Origin: Cystobasidiopsis lactophilus
Lineage: Eukaryota; Basidiomycota; Agaricostilbomycetes; Agaricostilbales; Chionosphaeraceae
Reading direction: 5' to 3'
Assembly: GCA_001599975.1 (NCBI GenBank)
Contig: BCIO01000002.1
Span: 124,001-188,000 of the forward strand
Length of the DNA stretch: 64,000 nucleotides
Under the pieces are notes generated by a model that did no database searches, was not told where the DNA came from, and saw only the letters and a program-made list of their open reading frames with translations. A program made the translations under genes and the position numbers. Shown here piece by piece: positions 12,253 to 24,114 of this stretch (positions within the stretch are counted from its first letter, which is position 1; each line of letters opens with the position of its first letter).

Positions 12253-14233
12253 ATGATGGTGCCCAACGAGCCCGATCGCCTTGCCCGGGTGCAAGAGCAA
12301 ATCGACGCGGCACAAGTTGAATGCGACTCCCTGCGCGAAATCTGGCTCCGCCAAAGGTCAAAGCTTCACGACCTGGAGGCCGAAAAGTGTGCAGCACGAC
12401 CTGGCCTAGCATCCGATGTCCTGTCTCGTTCCGTCGCTGCAGCCCGCATGTCGACCGAAAACGCCAGGCTTCAGTTTTTGGCGAGCAAAAGCCAGATGCT
12501 GTCTCTGAAAGATCAGAAGGCCACTTGGCTCGAGGCTCAGACTGCCAAACGAAGGAAGCTGGAAGCAGAAGAGTATGCGCGAGAGCGAAGAGAGCGAGGC
12601 CTCGTCGGCCCTCAGCGGCTGCCCTTTCCGTTCGAGCTCATCGAGAGTGCGCGCTTTCTTCTTCGCCCTACGCACTCCGACTGAATGAAGACGATGTACG
12701 ACAGTGGTCTGTGCGCCTTTTGTCAACGACCGCGCTGCTCTCAGGCTCTTGTCTCATGTTTCTCGCGGCTTTCGCGCCTTCTCCCTCCCGCTGCTCTTTG
12801 CCACCGTCGCCGTGACGTACCAAGGCGAAGTCTACCCTTTCTATGGCACCAAACACGACGCCAAGCGCTTTGCAGCCGCTGCTGCCGCTTTGAAACCTCA
12901 TGCCCACTTGGTGCGCCAGTGGATTTCTCCGGCGGGATGCCCTGGCTCGCCGATGAAGAAAGGGACGAGCGAGATGCTCAGAGCGCTGGCTTCATCGCCT
13001 AGCAGCTTGACGACTGTTTGTGGATCTTTTGTCCGGATGCTGGACGTTGCTAATTGAAAGCTGGCTCCAGCTGAGTCTCCTTGTCCTCAATAACGACCGC
13101 GTCACGTCCAACGAGCGAGCGCTCTATCTTTCGGTCGCTTCGGGAGTCACTGAGTTGACCCTGGAGGCCCAAATGACGAACATTTCGGCGTGGCAATTGG
13201 CCTCCGAATTGGTGCAGGAAATGCCGTCGTTGAAGGTCCTTGGGCTGCATCACTCGGAGCGTCAGTCTTCTGTCTTTCCCTAAATTCACATGGGCTCAAG
13301 CAAAGGGACCTGACAGCTCCCGAAATTCAAGCGCTGGTGGACAAGCATGTTGAGGCCGACGATTTCATCTACGAGACGCTCTGCGCTGCCGCCACTGTCG
13401 AGCATCTCAATATCTGCTTGAACGACGCCGGCTCATACAAGTACAAGCCCAACATCACGTTACCGCGGTTGAAGTCCTTGGCAACCTCTTCTCACCGAAA
13501 AGGTTGGCTCAGCTCGGTTGCCGAAGCCGCTTGCCATTTCGATACCAGTACCCTGGAGCACCTCTCTATCACATGCGTCAGCACAACATATACTTTCCAG
13601 CCGCGTGGCGACTATGACAACGAGATCCACGAATATATTAGCTCGCAGCCAGCCGACCCTTATCCATGCCTGAAGCAGTTCGACCTGCGCCTCTTGCGCG
13701 AACCGCGCACTTCTTTAGACGCCATTCAAAACACTCTTTCTCAGCTCGACGCTTTACTGGGCGACTCCGCAGCCCACATCGAGACCATGCGACTGACAGA
13801 TCACCTCATGGACGGTTCGAACACGCCCCTGGCCTTCGATGGCCTCAATGGCATTCTTCAAGAAGATAAATTTGCCAAGCTGCACCGGCTGGAGCTGGAA
13901 CAAGTGGGTCATCTCGAGGCTTTTGGTCACATGAGTGCTCAATGAATGCGAGCAGATACCATCCAAGGCGCACGGCACGGATTGGGCATATGAGCCATCC
14001 CGAATCAGTGATTCCCTTAGCCAAATCAGCTCAGGCTTTCCGCTGATTACAGAAACCGCTACATCACAGACCTCCAATTCCTCTGCCGCAATCGGGCCAT
14101 CGAGCTGGTCAACGTCACGGAGCTCAGCCAGGCTAGCCGATTCGGCTGTTGCATCAAACGCATCGCTTTTGTGCAAGGCAAGGGGAAGTGGGCCACCGCG
14201 AAGCCATTTGGTGGATTGTCTCTCTTGAACTGA
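12253..14233 (+). CDS. F-box-like protein with N-terminal coiled coil
   Basis: Probable substrate adaptor of an SCF-type ubiquitin ligase. Two adjacent ATG codons at 12253 and 12256 open the frame. Residues about 1-125 are rich in K, E, R and A and should form a coiled coil. Then LPFPFELIEMVCAPF (joined over an intron), DRAALRLLSHVSRGFRAFSL and PLLFATVAV follow the F-box pattern usual in basidiomycetes (LPxELLxxI, a serine-rich LVSR segment, PLLF). The rest, to about 13940, looks like irregular leucine-rich repeats (MPSLKVLGLHHSE, ATVEHLNICLNDAG, STLEHLSITCV, LHRLELEQVGHLEAFG). A last exon reads LQFLCRNRAIELVNVTELSQ and ends at 14233; it joins in frame if the donor is after 13932 and the acceptor is the CACAG at about 14065. 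No specific target can be named. Confidence 0.7.
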
Positions 14234-14570
14234 TCTCACTTTGGTGCGGCCAATGTTCGTCGGCGTCGGCCTCTCTAATCCTTCCTTTCACTTCCAGATG
14301 GCCGTCACCTGCTAAGATGCATAGGCTTCGCCGCGCGACCGCTCGGAGCTGGCGGCTTTCACGCAGCTTTGGCTGTGCTCATGTTCTTCCAAGGGGTCGC
14401 ACTTTGGGCTCTTTCTCTCTTCCCTTCCTTACTATAATACAAATGCGCACACCTCGATTCCTAGAGGTTTGGCGCGCGCGCCAAAGCTTTCAGCGTCCAT
14501 CGCCTCTGATGCGCATCACGGGTGAAATTTTTCACCAGGGCGATCGTCGCGGCTTCTTTACGACCAGATA
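14234..14570. other. Convergent 3' intergenic region
   Basis: The F-box-like gene (+) and the agmatinase-family gene (-) end facing each other across about 337 bases. Nothing resembling a gene is visible; it should hold both transcript ends. Confidence 0.5.
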
Positions 14571-16204
14571 TCAAGCGGGCGTCTTTGTCATTAAGGAGAT
14601 GAGCTCGTAGGCGATGTTTGCTGCCACAATTCCAGTGATCTCGTTTTGCTGGGCCACAAGATAAGCGGGCTACTGCTTGCGAAAAGCGAAAGTTCTCGTA
14701 CCGAATCGTAGCTGGGCGCAACTTCGACTATATCAGCCCCTACTATTTTGAGCTGTGACCGGCTTGAGTAGTCTGCCGCAGTGATCTGGGAAGCCGGCAC
14801 TTACTCCGTCCAGCCCGTGCAAAATCTTGCGGATCTCGCGAGTAGAGAAGCCACCCATTTCTGGTGTGCCAGTAGCCGGAGCCTGTCCCGGATCGACCAC
14901 ATCAATGTCCAATGAGACTGGCAGTGTCCATTCGTAAGCCATGTGAGGAGCTCCGCCACCCAAGCGGACAAGCTCACGATAAACCGGGCCATCATCCTTG
15001 ACGATTTCTCGAATGCGCTTGATGACGCCCTTGTACCCAATGTCTTCAATCTCCTCGGCAGCGATGATGGAGAAGCCGATCCGGCGGTCCTCTTCGTAGT
15101 CTGCAAGCGAAGCGATGCGCGTCCGGATGCCCACATGCACCGAAGTGTTGGCCACCAACCCTTCTTCAGCTGCCAGCCAAAGCATCGAGCCATGTGTCTG
15201 ATCACCTCTTAGCTGTGATTTCCACCTTGTCATCGGATAAAGGTACGAACGATCGGTAGCTCCTTGTCGGGCCGATGACCTCCAGTTGCTGTACTTGGCT
15301 TCCCTGGCAAAGCAAGGAAAGTAAGGACAGACGCAGGAATAACTGACGTAGGCACTTACAAGTGTCAAGATGCGAGTCGAAGTGGATGACTGAAACGGGC
15401 CCCCAGGCCTTGGCCACCTGGCGGAGGATCGGCAGGAGAACAGTGTGGTCCCCTCCGAGCGTGACCACTCGCGGGGTCCAGGATCCAGTTTTACTGAGCG
15501 ACTTCCCGGGGTGTTTGGTGTAAGCAGACGTGTTCACGAGGGAGCCGTACGCCGTATCGAGCTGGTGAAGCGCAGTCGGATTATCGAACGGAGTCATGGG
15601 TACTGGTGGACTTCGATTCAGCAACCACAGACCATCAGAGTCAAGAGAGGGAGTGAAAGTACCATCGCCACAGTCCTGTGGAAGGCGGAGTCAATTGCTG
15701 GACCAGGAAGGGAAGGGCCGGAACCGCAACGCACAATAATCTTCAAAGCATTGGGACCTTTGAAAGGGTCCACATCTAATGGAACGTTGTAGCTGTAGCC
15801 GCCCTGGGTGATCCGGCGACCTCCTTGGCGAATAGCATTCGGGCCGAATCGAGCACCTGTTATTACAGCACTCGATGTTCAGAATGCCAGACTTGCAAGC
15901 GAGAAAAGGGACTCTCACCAGGACGATAAGTCGTTGCAGTATCGAAAGGAGCTCCCAGAATGGCCACATCGAACGGCTCGCCCTTATCCGCTCCAAAGCA
16001 CCGCTTGGGCGGAGACCCGAAGAGCGAAACGATCCCATAATCGTCAGGCGTCCATCGTCCGCCAAATAGCTCCTGAAAATCGACTTGTTGGGAAGACTGC
16101 GACGGCAAGAAAGGCGTCTGGTGCTCTACTGGAGGCGGGTTGAGAGGCAAGGCGAACGTCAAGCGCACGGCGGCGGCACAGACAAGCACCAAATCCAACA
16201 GCAT
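14571..16204 (-). CDS. Agmatinase-family ureohydrolase with signal peptide
   Basis: Dinuclear manganese enzyme that splits a guanidino group to give urea, for example agmatine to putrescine. The start at 16204 (MLLDLVLVCAAAVRLTFALP) is a clear secretion signal, so the enzyme is probably extracellular or vacuolar. Family blocks in order: FDVAILGAPFDTATTYRPGA, VTLGGDHTVLLPILR near 15450, VIHFDSHLDTW (metal site, the last residue made over an intron at about 15360), THGSMLWLAAEEGLV, VHVGIRTRI, and SLDIDVVDPGQAPATGTPEM near 14900 with the two metal aspartates. The C-terminal exons read ADIVEVAPSYDS and ITGIVAANIAYELISLM, ending at 14571. All metal ligands look present. Relatives include guanidinobutyrase and proclavaminate amidinohydrolase, so agmatine is the likely but not proven substrate. 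Confidence 0.86.
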
Positions 16205-16895
16205 GTTCTAATGCTTTTCTATGAGAACAGCCTGAAAGACAGTGTTTAGACCACAACAAGCAGATAACCGCTGGCGCAAACTTAAAGGCAGGTGGCGAAC
16301 GCTCTCCAAACTTGCTCCGGTCCAACGAGCTGCTCATATTTCCCCTCTCGAGCTTACTGCCTACAAATGAAAAGTGTTAGATGCTACTGGAAGGGCGAAA
16401 CGCAACACAGGTGGCCTGCCCGCCATTGAATTGACCGAGCGCTCCTCGAGTCCTTCTCCTGTGTCCCGCCAGCTGGGCCATATTTTGCTACAATGTTTGT
16501 TGCGCACTCAACAGACACTGGTCTCAGGTTCTATCTCGCCTTGTGATCGAAGGTTTCGGGCACCATTGTGACTGCTCTTGCTTCCTGCCTCTGATCGACC
16601 TCTGCCTTCGGGGAAGGTGCTAGGCTTGATCTAGTCCGGGACCTCTATGCAGCCATTCTGACCCTCTTATTCACCTCTCATCCACAATCTGACTTGATCT
16701 GGGAAGGGTCGAAACCTCGCTTCGACCTCCAACGTCCAAACGCCTTACGCATTCTGAAGGCTTCTCCAGTGCATCTTCATCGTTCCCTCTTCAACCTGCT
16801 CCACCGCGAATCTCTCATTGCACCGATACGTAATTTTATTGGATCCGTTCTGCCTGCATCTGCTTCGCACCTCACCTTTTCAGTAATCGGCTCTC
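16205..16895. promoter_or_regulatory. Divergent intergenic region
   Basis: About 690 bases between the agmatinase-family start (-) and the small orphan gene (+). The part from 16590 on is rich in pyrimidine tracts (CTCTTATTCACCTCTCATCC and similar), a common feature of fungal core promoters. No gene is recognisable here. Confidence 0.45.
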
Positions 16896-17665
16896 ATGGA
16901 TGTCTACAACCCTTTCCCTCCCACGAACACCCCATCGGAGCGCATTGCCCTCTGGCTGCACGGGATCGATCAGTACCAAAGCCAATTCCATGCCCTCCTT
17001 CAAGAGGATCCCGGTATTGCACTTTGCTTTACGGTGGTTCGCCTTCCTGATCTGTTGTTGGTCGTCCCAGAGCTTTCGCATCGCATTGTGTCTCCTTTGG
17101 TGTCGGTGCGCATTTCCTTTCTTCTCGATTCGTCGGTGCTCATACTTTGACACTGCAGACGCTGGAGGCTCTTTTAAGGGCGAAGGAACAGGGAGAGAAC
17201 GAAGCCGCTGTGTTGCTTCTACGTCAGAAGGCTAGCACCGAGTTGCCCATGGTACGTCGAGGTCATATTTCCTTCTTTCTAGCGGCTAATCAAGCGTTGA
17301 GCAGCTCATGGCGTTGGCCAAGCATAGTGAAGCTGGCGCCTTTCTGACCAATGTGTGTTCGCCTTTGCAAGTCATGGACCTGACGCGCTCGCTCATGCCT
17401 AAAGTGACAGCTGCATGGAGCTGTCGTGGAAGTTTTTTTCACCCCTCATTCGCCCGGTCATGAAGCAGCCTACAATGCAGCTCTCGGCAAGATCATCGAC
17501 GTCCTCCTGCACCCCAAGATGAAAGGCCTACACGCTTGGAACGATCCGAAACTGGGCCAAGGAGATGAGCACAAGGCTCAGTTGCTCAAACGCTGGCAGC
17601 AAGTGCTGAGGTTGCCGCCCATGCAGGCACCGACGCCTTCCAACATCGGCACTCCCACCAAATAG
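16896..17665 (+). CDS. Small hypothetical protein, orphan family (copy 1)
   Basis: A protein of about 190 residues that I do not recognise. It reads cleanly through four short introns: MDVYNPFPPTNTPSERIALW, a helical segment QYQSQFHALLQEDPELSHRI, TLEALLRAKEQGENEAAVLL, LMALAKHSEAGAFLTN, then a hydrophobic strand-like block GAVVEVFFTPHSPGHEAAYN and ALGKIIDVLLHPKMKGLHAW, with a polar end (QAPTPSNIGTPTK). No signal peptide or membrane span. The clean splicing and helical pattern argue for a real gene. The block ending LLHPK recurs in the orphan gene at 24115-25032, with similar spacing before it, so the two may be distant paralogs. No function is proposed. Confidence 0.6.
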
Positions 17666-17942
17666 GCAGCTCTGCCGGGACACAATCTGTCATCGCTTCT
17701 TGCTTTTCCCGTGCTTCCAATTGTATCCACCAAAAAATGCATTCCAGATGACTTCGCCACCACCTGAAAATTTGTGAACCGCGCGGTGGCTCCAGTTGGG
17801 AGACGTCTGAGCTCATCACCGCATCGCCGCGGGAAGGAGATGCTAATTACATGCTGATATGGATGTGGGCTCAAATGCAGTGGACTAGCTGACTAGTGCC
17901 AGATCACCTGACTCATTGTGACTTTCCTCGACCGCCATCGGA

Positions 17943-20498
17943 TCACAGCACAGCAGAGTCGTCGGTGGCGTCTGGGGCCCATCGATTCCGTATCCGGCGA
18001 ATGACCGTCCGCACCAGCTCTTGGTCGACAGCGGTGAACGCGTTCAGTGGAACCGCATCTGGTGGCGCTGACGCTGACGCCCAGTCGGGTGCAAATGGGA
18101 CCGCCCGAGGAGCCTGAGCTCGAAAGGCATCATCGCCCAAAAGGAGCGGCATGCAGACAGGCCGGAGGAAATCGTCAACCCAAGGCGGGAATGCGGAGAA
18201 TAAATCGAAGGGCCAGCCTGCGTGGTCGGCCAAGCCCGAGAACTTCACACAGAAGTCGACTATGAACTGGTTGTGCTGGTAGAGCCGAGCATGGCGGCTG
18301 GCTTGTGATGGGACATTGACATTGAAGTACTTGACGATTTGAAGGGCGATGAAGTTCAATTCTGCGCTCGTATGGTCAGCGCTCCAGACGTAATACACAA
18401 GTGGGTAGAGAGGGGATACTCACCAAGCAGCAGCGACCATTTTGGTACGGTCTGCGCAAGAAATTCATCGACGCCACCCGTCACGTCCGCCACTTCGGCC
18501 AGATTGTTGACTGCCGATTGGCACCAGGCCAGCGTGCTGTCAACAGCAGCCACTTGGTCTGGCATTAGCACGGTCGAGGGCGTGTAAATCCCGGGTGGTG
18601 AGCTTGGGAGTGCCATGGAGCCTTGAGTGCTAACAGCCATGCGGCGGTGAGAGCGAGAGCTCGGCATTTCCACCCAAAGACGTCGACTTCTGCTGACGTC
18701 TGCCCCGGCCATAGCGATGCGTTGTCGTCAGGCCCAAGCTGAGAAGTTTGGAAGAGGGTGTCCAACGCAGGCAGTGCTAGGCGGCAGTTGGAATCTGGCA
18801 CAGTGAGGTCGAAGCCGGCCAGATAGGCCACATAGCCGTCCTGGACAATGTGAAACGTTTAAGCAACGCAAATAACTCTAGGACCTCTACTGAGCACCAG
18901 ATCTTACCAAAATCAAGGCAGCCCACATCGCTCTTCGGCCTGTGAGATCGAATGTAAACCCAATTCGACATGCCAGTAGAAAAAGGATGGCATACACAGC
19001 TCTCGGTCGACGAGATCGGCGGGCAAGGGCGTCCAAGTTGAAGCTGGTATCTGGTAGTTACTGACCCCGACATGTTGGTACATGCGCTTTTCATCCAATC
19101 TTGCGTAGCCCAAAAGGCTGCCTGTCGTTGATGCTTTGACCTGAGGCATGCCGTTCAATACAATGAAAGGGGAAACGGCATCGAGAAAGGCTTGACTCAC
19201 CGTAAACTTGACGAAGCGCTGGTCGGAGTGGATTCAGTTTGGACGGACATAAAAGGATAGAGATGCGCGCTTACCTCGTGATGTCGCTTCCCAAAGTATA
19301 TGAGGGCCATGAGAAGATAGCTGTTTTGGTTTTGAGGTTCGTTTCAACGGGCCCATACCAAGATGACAATTGAAAGGCGCCCACCATTGCATGTGAAGCA
19401 GGCTGAGACCGCCTCCACCTTTGTCTCCTGGAGCTGTGGCTTCTGCTTCTTTTTCTAGACGCAGAATTGCTTGGGCCTTCGAGAGGTAGTCGTCGGCCCG
19501 TAGTCGGACGGCCGGATCGACTGACAACGGCAGACCGACAGAAATGAGAAGACACAGCAATGCTCGCTGTGGGGCCGTGCCAGTGGCTTGTGAGAGGAGT
19601 TTGGTGCGCTCGAGATGCAAGATGGGCAACGTCCGGTGGATGGTGGAGAAGTACGCGTCAATGGCCTTCGCTTCCTGTTCCGCCGGGACCCGCGCAGGCT
19701 GGTTCAAGGGAGCGGCAGGTAAAGATGGACCACCTTCCGGCCGTGGCGAGATAAGTGGATCGCAGGTGAGGGAGGTCGATGCCGGCGATGCTAGCGGCTG
19801 TCCCAGACCGTCCGAGATCGAGTCAACCTCTGCTGGGCTGCCATCTGCTGCTCCATCAATCACAGATTGGAGGTGAGCTAGTAGCAGTCGTAATCAATGC
19901 GAATACTTTGAGCATCGCAAAGAAGGAACCAAAGACGCAAGCAAAAAAGGCATACCTATTTGCGCCTCCAATTGATCGCAGTAGGTCCTAGCATCGAGCA
20001 TCAATGCACTGACCGCCACAGAGTATAAACAAGACAAACTTGAGCTGGTCAGTATTCGCTGGAAAGAATCCGTCAGACGGCCGCCGACCAAGTCCCTCTT
20101 TGGAGGCAAACTCACCACGGTCAACGTAGATGCAATCGCGGGCGTTCTCTGGTGAGGCAAGGTTTACGAATTGGACATCGAAGCTGGAACGTCAAGATCT
20201 CACTTGTACAGCGTCTTTTCGAGCCAATGGTGTTCGAATCAACAACCTGAGCAGTATCGGCGTAGAAAAGCAACCTACTCGCATGGCGTCCGTCCATCAC
20301 ACCTCTTCGAAGAAGGTCGTTGTCAACAAGGCAACGAAATCAACAGTGAGCTTGCCCGCACGATTTTCTGCAGTGGCGTCTGTCAGCCCTCCGGTCGATC
20401 ACTTGGCAAAAAAAAAGGCCGCCATGGGCGCGAGAACGCACCCTTTTCCGGCAATGGACGCATGCAACTCCACTCGCTCTTCTAGACGGCTTTGACAT
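17943..20498 (-). CDS. Zn2Cys6 fungal-specific transcription factor
   Basis: Nuclear DNA-binding regulator of the fungal binuclear-zinc type. The start at 20498 gives MSKPSRRASGVACVHCRKR, the first half of a Zn2Cys6 cluster (CxxCRKR), broken at once by an intron. The second half is only partly resolved: NARDCIYVDR near 20130 is the usual end of the cluster, but I could not place the middle cysteines with certainty. ARTYCDQLEAQI follows as a short dimerisation coil. The regulatory domain is convincing: EAKAIDAYFSTIHRTLPILH, RALLCLLISVGLPLSVDPAV, DEKRMYQHVGV, WTPLPADLVDRELCMPSFFY, GRRAMWAALILDGY and GFDLTVPDSNCRLALPALD. The C-terminal part (FIVDFCVKFSGLADHAGW) ends at 17943. At least eight introns. 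Target genes unknown. Confidence 0.75.
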
Positions 20499-21955
20499 AG
20501 GGCCAGCGCGATCCCGTCGCAGCTCGGTCGAAATTCGGTTTAGAATCCTGGGAGGGCTTGTGCTGGATGCCTAGACGACTCGCCCTCTGCGGGTGGGACG
20601 GAGCGAGGGTTTCCTTCGCGGGCACGGTTCAACAGAGACCGGTGCCGATGTCGATGTGGCAGAAGAATTGTGGTGGGCCTTTGGAGCTTGTGAGACATTG
20701 CTATCGGGGAAGTGGGGCCTGGTGGCAAAGGCTTGCCCAGGCCTTGGCTTGGCTACTACTCTGACTCGTGTCAACGCGTCTCGCAGCATTTCCATCGCGT
20801 TTGGCCTTGCAAATTGGCCTGTGAAAGGCGTGCTACAGCCTTAGTGAACGGCGTGGTGCTGCTGCATGGCCTTTGCGAACTACTGCTCTTGCCACTGCTA
20901 TGATGCGGTTGTGGAGAACAGTCCACGAGCTGTCCTGAGGTCAAGACCAAGGGCCAGACACGCATCCATTGCCAAATGAAAATCGTGTTTTCGCGCGGCG
21001 TCAAAGGCGGCGAGGTGGGCGCTTTGCGTTTCCTGCTGCCACATTGCAAGTAGATTTAGACAGAGGATGCAGGGTACGATGAGGTGGCGCCAGCGGACGA
21101 ACCTTCGTTTCTGTGCTTTTGATCGCCAACCGCCACTGGCCGCTGCCACTGGCAGCGTGCGGAAAGGCGACTGCTCTTTGACCGCCTCCTACATGCCTGC
21201 GATTGGTTTCTTTGATGCTATCGACTGTTTGTTTGCTGCGGTGTGCGCTCTCAAGGCTTGATTGTCAAAAGTGTGCTTGCCATCAGCTTGAAGCGGGAGC
21301 GCCAGTCTTTGGCTTGCCCACCCCTTACCTTATCTCTCACCTACTCTGTGGATACTATTTGATCGCAATGCAGACTGTTAGATGTCCAGGGGGCGCACCC
21401 AGCCAGCGCCTTTGCCTGTCGCGCCTCCCTTTGTAGTCCAAGCTTCTCGACTTGCCAGAGACCTGCCCCTCAAACTGTACTCAGCTCACGCAGCTTTACT
21501 CCAATGACATTATAATGATCTTTGCGGCGGTCGTTCCAATCCTTGAATGGGGCATGGGCATCTCGAGCCCCAGTGTGACATGCTTGACAGGTCTGGGCTT
21601 TGTTCACTTCGGTTCCCTGTTTCACAGAACAATTACCGTTACCACTGTACCCAGAAACAACTTTCTGAACGCTTCTACCAACTTCCTCCAAGGTGGGCTG
21701 GCTGCAATTCTGTCTTGTGCCTGCCTTCATCTTCTTTAGGTTGCCACTGCCTAGTGACCCAGCACCTTCTTCTGCTTGTGGCTGTATTACATCGCTATGG
21801 ATCACAGCATTTTGAACAACCGTCATTATAGGCTGACTGAAACCTTGCTCGACAATGAGAGCGCCTTTCACGCAATCTTAGGCCGCTTCCCGGGTACGAT
21901 ACACGTTACGTTGGATGATTTCTGAAGACCTTGCTAAGCATCAAAGCCCGTCCAG
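20499..21955. other. Gene-poor stretch, no gene recognised
   Basis: Nearly 1.5 kb with only short, overlapping open frames on both strands. A minus-strand frame at 20898-21149 and one of 133 codons at 21470-21871 are the longest, but neither looks like a known family or has flanking exons that join sensibly. It begins with the promoter of the Zn2Cys6 gene. Confidence 0.35.
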
Positions 21956-22639
21956 ATGTTCGGCTCAAGCTGCATGGATTGGTTGGCGTAGGCTGTCTTC
22001 CTTTCGCGTCTTCCAACGCACGTAAGGATCGATTAGCTAGGCCTTGGACTCGTACCTACGATATGTGGAGTCTCCGAGACTGGAAGCAGACATCCCCCAA
22101 ATCCAGTTGAAGAGGCAGGCCATCAAAGATGCTGTTTCCGCTGTGAGTCGATGAACTTAAGCGAGCAAGCCGTAGGCATGACCCGAAGTCCAAGTTCTCC
22201 CTCCGCGTCCAGGCGATCAAGATTCCGGATCTTCCCAATTCGCTCCTGGAGAACGAAACGGCCATCGAAACTTTGAGAAAGGCGAAAGTCTTCGAGGACG
22301 AGGTAGTGCTTTGGCCTTGGATTAAAAGCTAGCAAGCAATGACTAATTCGAGTTCTCCCATAGTTCTGCAAAGTCGTTGGTCGCCTTATGGACGTCGCTG
22401 AACCCCAGCCGCTGCGACGTTCAGCCTTAAAAGTCATTCTCCGAGTCGTCCTAGCTCCACTGGTGGTTTCCGATATCCGAGAAGACGGCACGCACCAGTA
22501 CCACGACTGGTACGGCCACGACCGGAATGCGTTCGACCAGGCAGCTAAACTGCAAGGACGCTGGTGGCACAGAGACCTGAAGCACTTGCCACTGCACAGC
22601 TGGGAAAGTCCGGAGGCGAACAAGCCAAACAAACAGTGA
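21956..22639 (+). CDS. Hypothetical protein, tentative model
   Basis: A likely small gene that I cannot assign. A start MFGSSCMDWLG joins over an intron to ALDSYLRYVESPRLEADIPQ and IQLKRQAIKDAV. The next open stretch reads HDPKSKFSLRVQAIKIPDLP and NSLLENETAIETLRKAKVFE, followed after another intron by FCKVVGRLMDVAEPQPLRRS, HQYHDWYGHDRNAFDQAAKL and a stop at 22639. The amphipathic, charged composition looks like real coding sequence. The weak point is the join near 22140-22175: the obvious GTGAGT...TAG intron puts the following exon out of frame by one base. Either the true splice sites differ or the gene is damaged. The opposite-strand 179-codon frame is probably its shadow. Confidence 0.4.
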
Positions 22640-24114
22640 CTGCTTCGCAGCGTCTTGTACATATATGGCCATTCCTAGAAGATCCTCTTGTACTGCCCAA
22701 ATTTTTGCCACCCAGCCTACTCTGGCTCATCTCGCCCCGGCATGCCTTGAGCCGAAACCAGCCTGCCCAGTGGATCTGGGACCCCTTGAAAGGCTTTAAG
22801 ACATCGTGCTGTCCTTGTCCAATGCCTCATTGCAGCAAGTGCGCCTCGGCCTTTGATTCTGCTCGATGGCCAGCTTCGGCTCGGAGCCGCGCTGCTCTTT
22901 GAATGGCGCATGAACGGGGGATTGCCCGACTTGCCCGCTTCATTGACAACGTGTCTTGTGCTCAGATGAACTGAGGAGTGCGGAAGTGGCGAGCAACGCC
23001 AAAGATTGGGGCTTTGAACGCGGCTCAAAGAGGTGGTCTCGCAGCTCGAACCCGGCCTGCGCTGCTCTGTTCGCTGGTCGAAGGCTGTCGCTGGGGCATT
23101 GGCTCCGCTACCTGCTGCTTTTCCATGTACATGCGCCCAATACAGCGCTCATGCCGGCTGCCTAGACGAACAGAGGCGTTCATGGCACCAGCAGAGGAAG
23201 GCGCAGAGGGATGAGCAGGAATGCCTTTATGCCTTTCCAGAAGGGCTCTGTGCCGGCTCTACAAGGACCATGAATGACTACTTGTTCACATGGATACGCT
23301 CAGTCGAGGGGTCAAGGCTTCGGTTCTCGAGCGCTGGGGGCATGGCTTGGGCCAGGTTCGTTCCATTCTTGTGCATTCGAACCTTGCCCGGTTACTAATG
23401 GCATAAGTCATTAGTGAGAAGAGCAACCTACCAGTCGGCTAGACACCAAGGTCTTCCAGCTCGGCTTCGAGGCGGTGGCCACTTGCCACCAGTCGTCTCA
23501 GTCCATCGTCAATGCCAAGTACCAAGCTGCCCGCTGTTGTCCCGTTTATTCCTATCCTTCCAATCGAAAGCCATCACGATGCGCTTCACCTTCCGCCTTA
23601 GGTCCACCAGGTCGCTCTCTGAAAGCCAGAGGTGGTGGCAAACCGTCGCTCAATGAACGCAACACTCTAGGTTGCTGCCTTCTCGCTCCTTGTATGCACG
23701 AAGCGCGTTCTTATCTCTGGAAAAGTCCGTGTCGTTGTTCCTCAATGGGAGCGCCCTATGGCCAGGCTTCCCTTTGTTGACCAATTCCTACGAGATCGAA
23801 CAATGCGGCGAACGCCCATCTCTCTTCCCTGCCCCCTCCTTTCCTTGACTTCCTTTCTGGCTCTTTTGTATCATAGACGAGTCGGAGACTGGGTATGGAT
23901 GTGGGCCTTTGCCTTGGCGTCTGGAAGACTCTTCTGTTTCACCATTGTTGCCGCGTTATGAGATGGACTCTCCGTTTCCTTCGGTATGTACATGAACGAC
24001 ACCGCCAAAGTGGTCGAGGTACGGTGTCTTGGGCGCCTGGAGGGCCTTCAGTCTTCCTTCCCTCTTTCCACGACCTCCTCTTTTGCCCACCCGCAGCGGC
24101 ACCGACAGATCCCC
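22640..24114. other. Gap with possible minus-strand exon fragments
   Basis: About 1.47 kb without a firm gene. On the minus strand several pieces look protein-like: GKPGHRALPLRNNDTDFSRD near 23750, SLSDGLPPPLAFRERPGGPK near 23630, GLRRLVASGHRLEAELEDLG near 23480 and AQAMPPALENRSLDPSTERI near 23320. I could not join them into one model. The plus strand close to 24100 should hold the promoter of the next gene. Confidence 0.35.
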
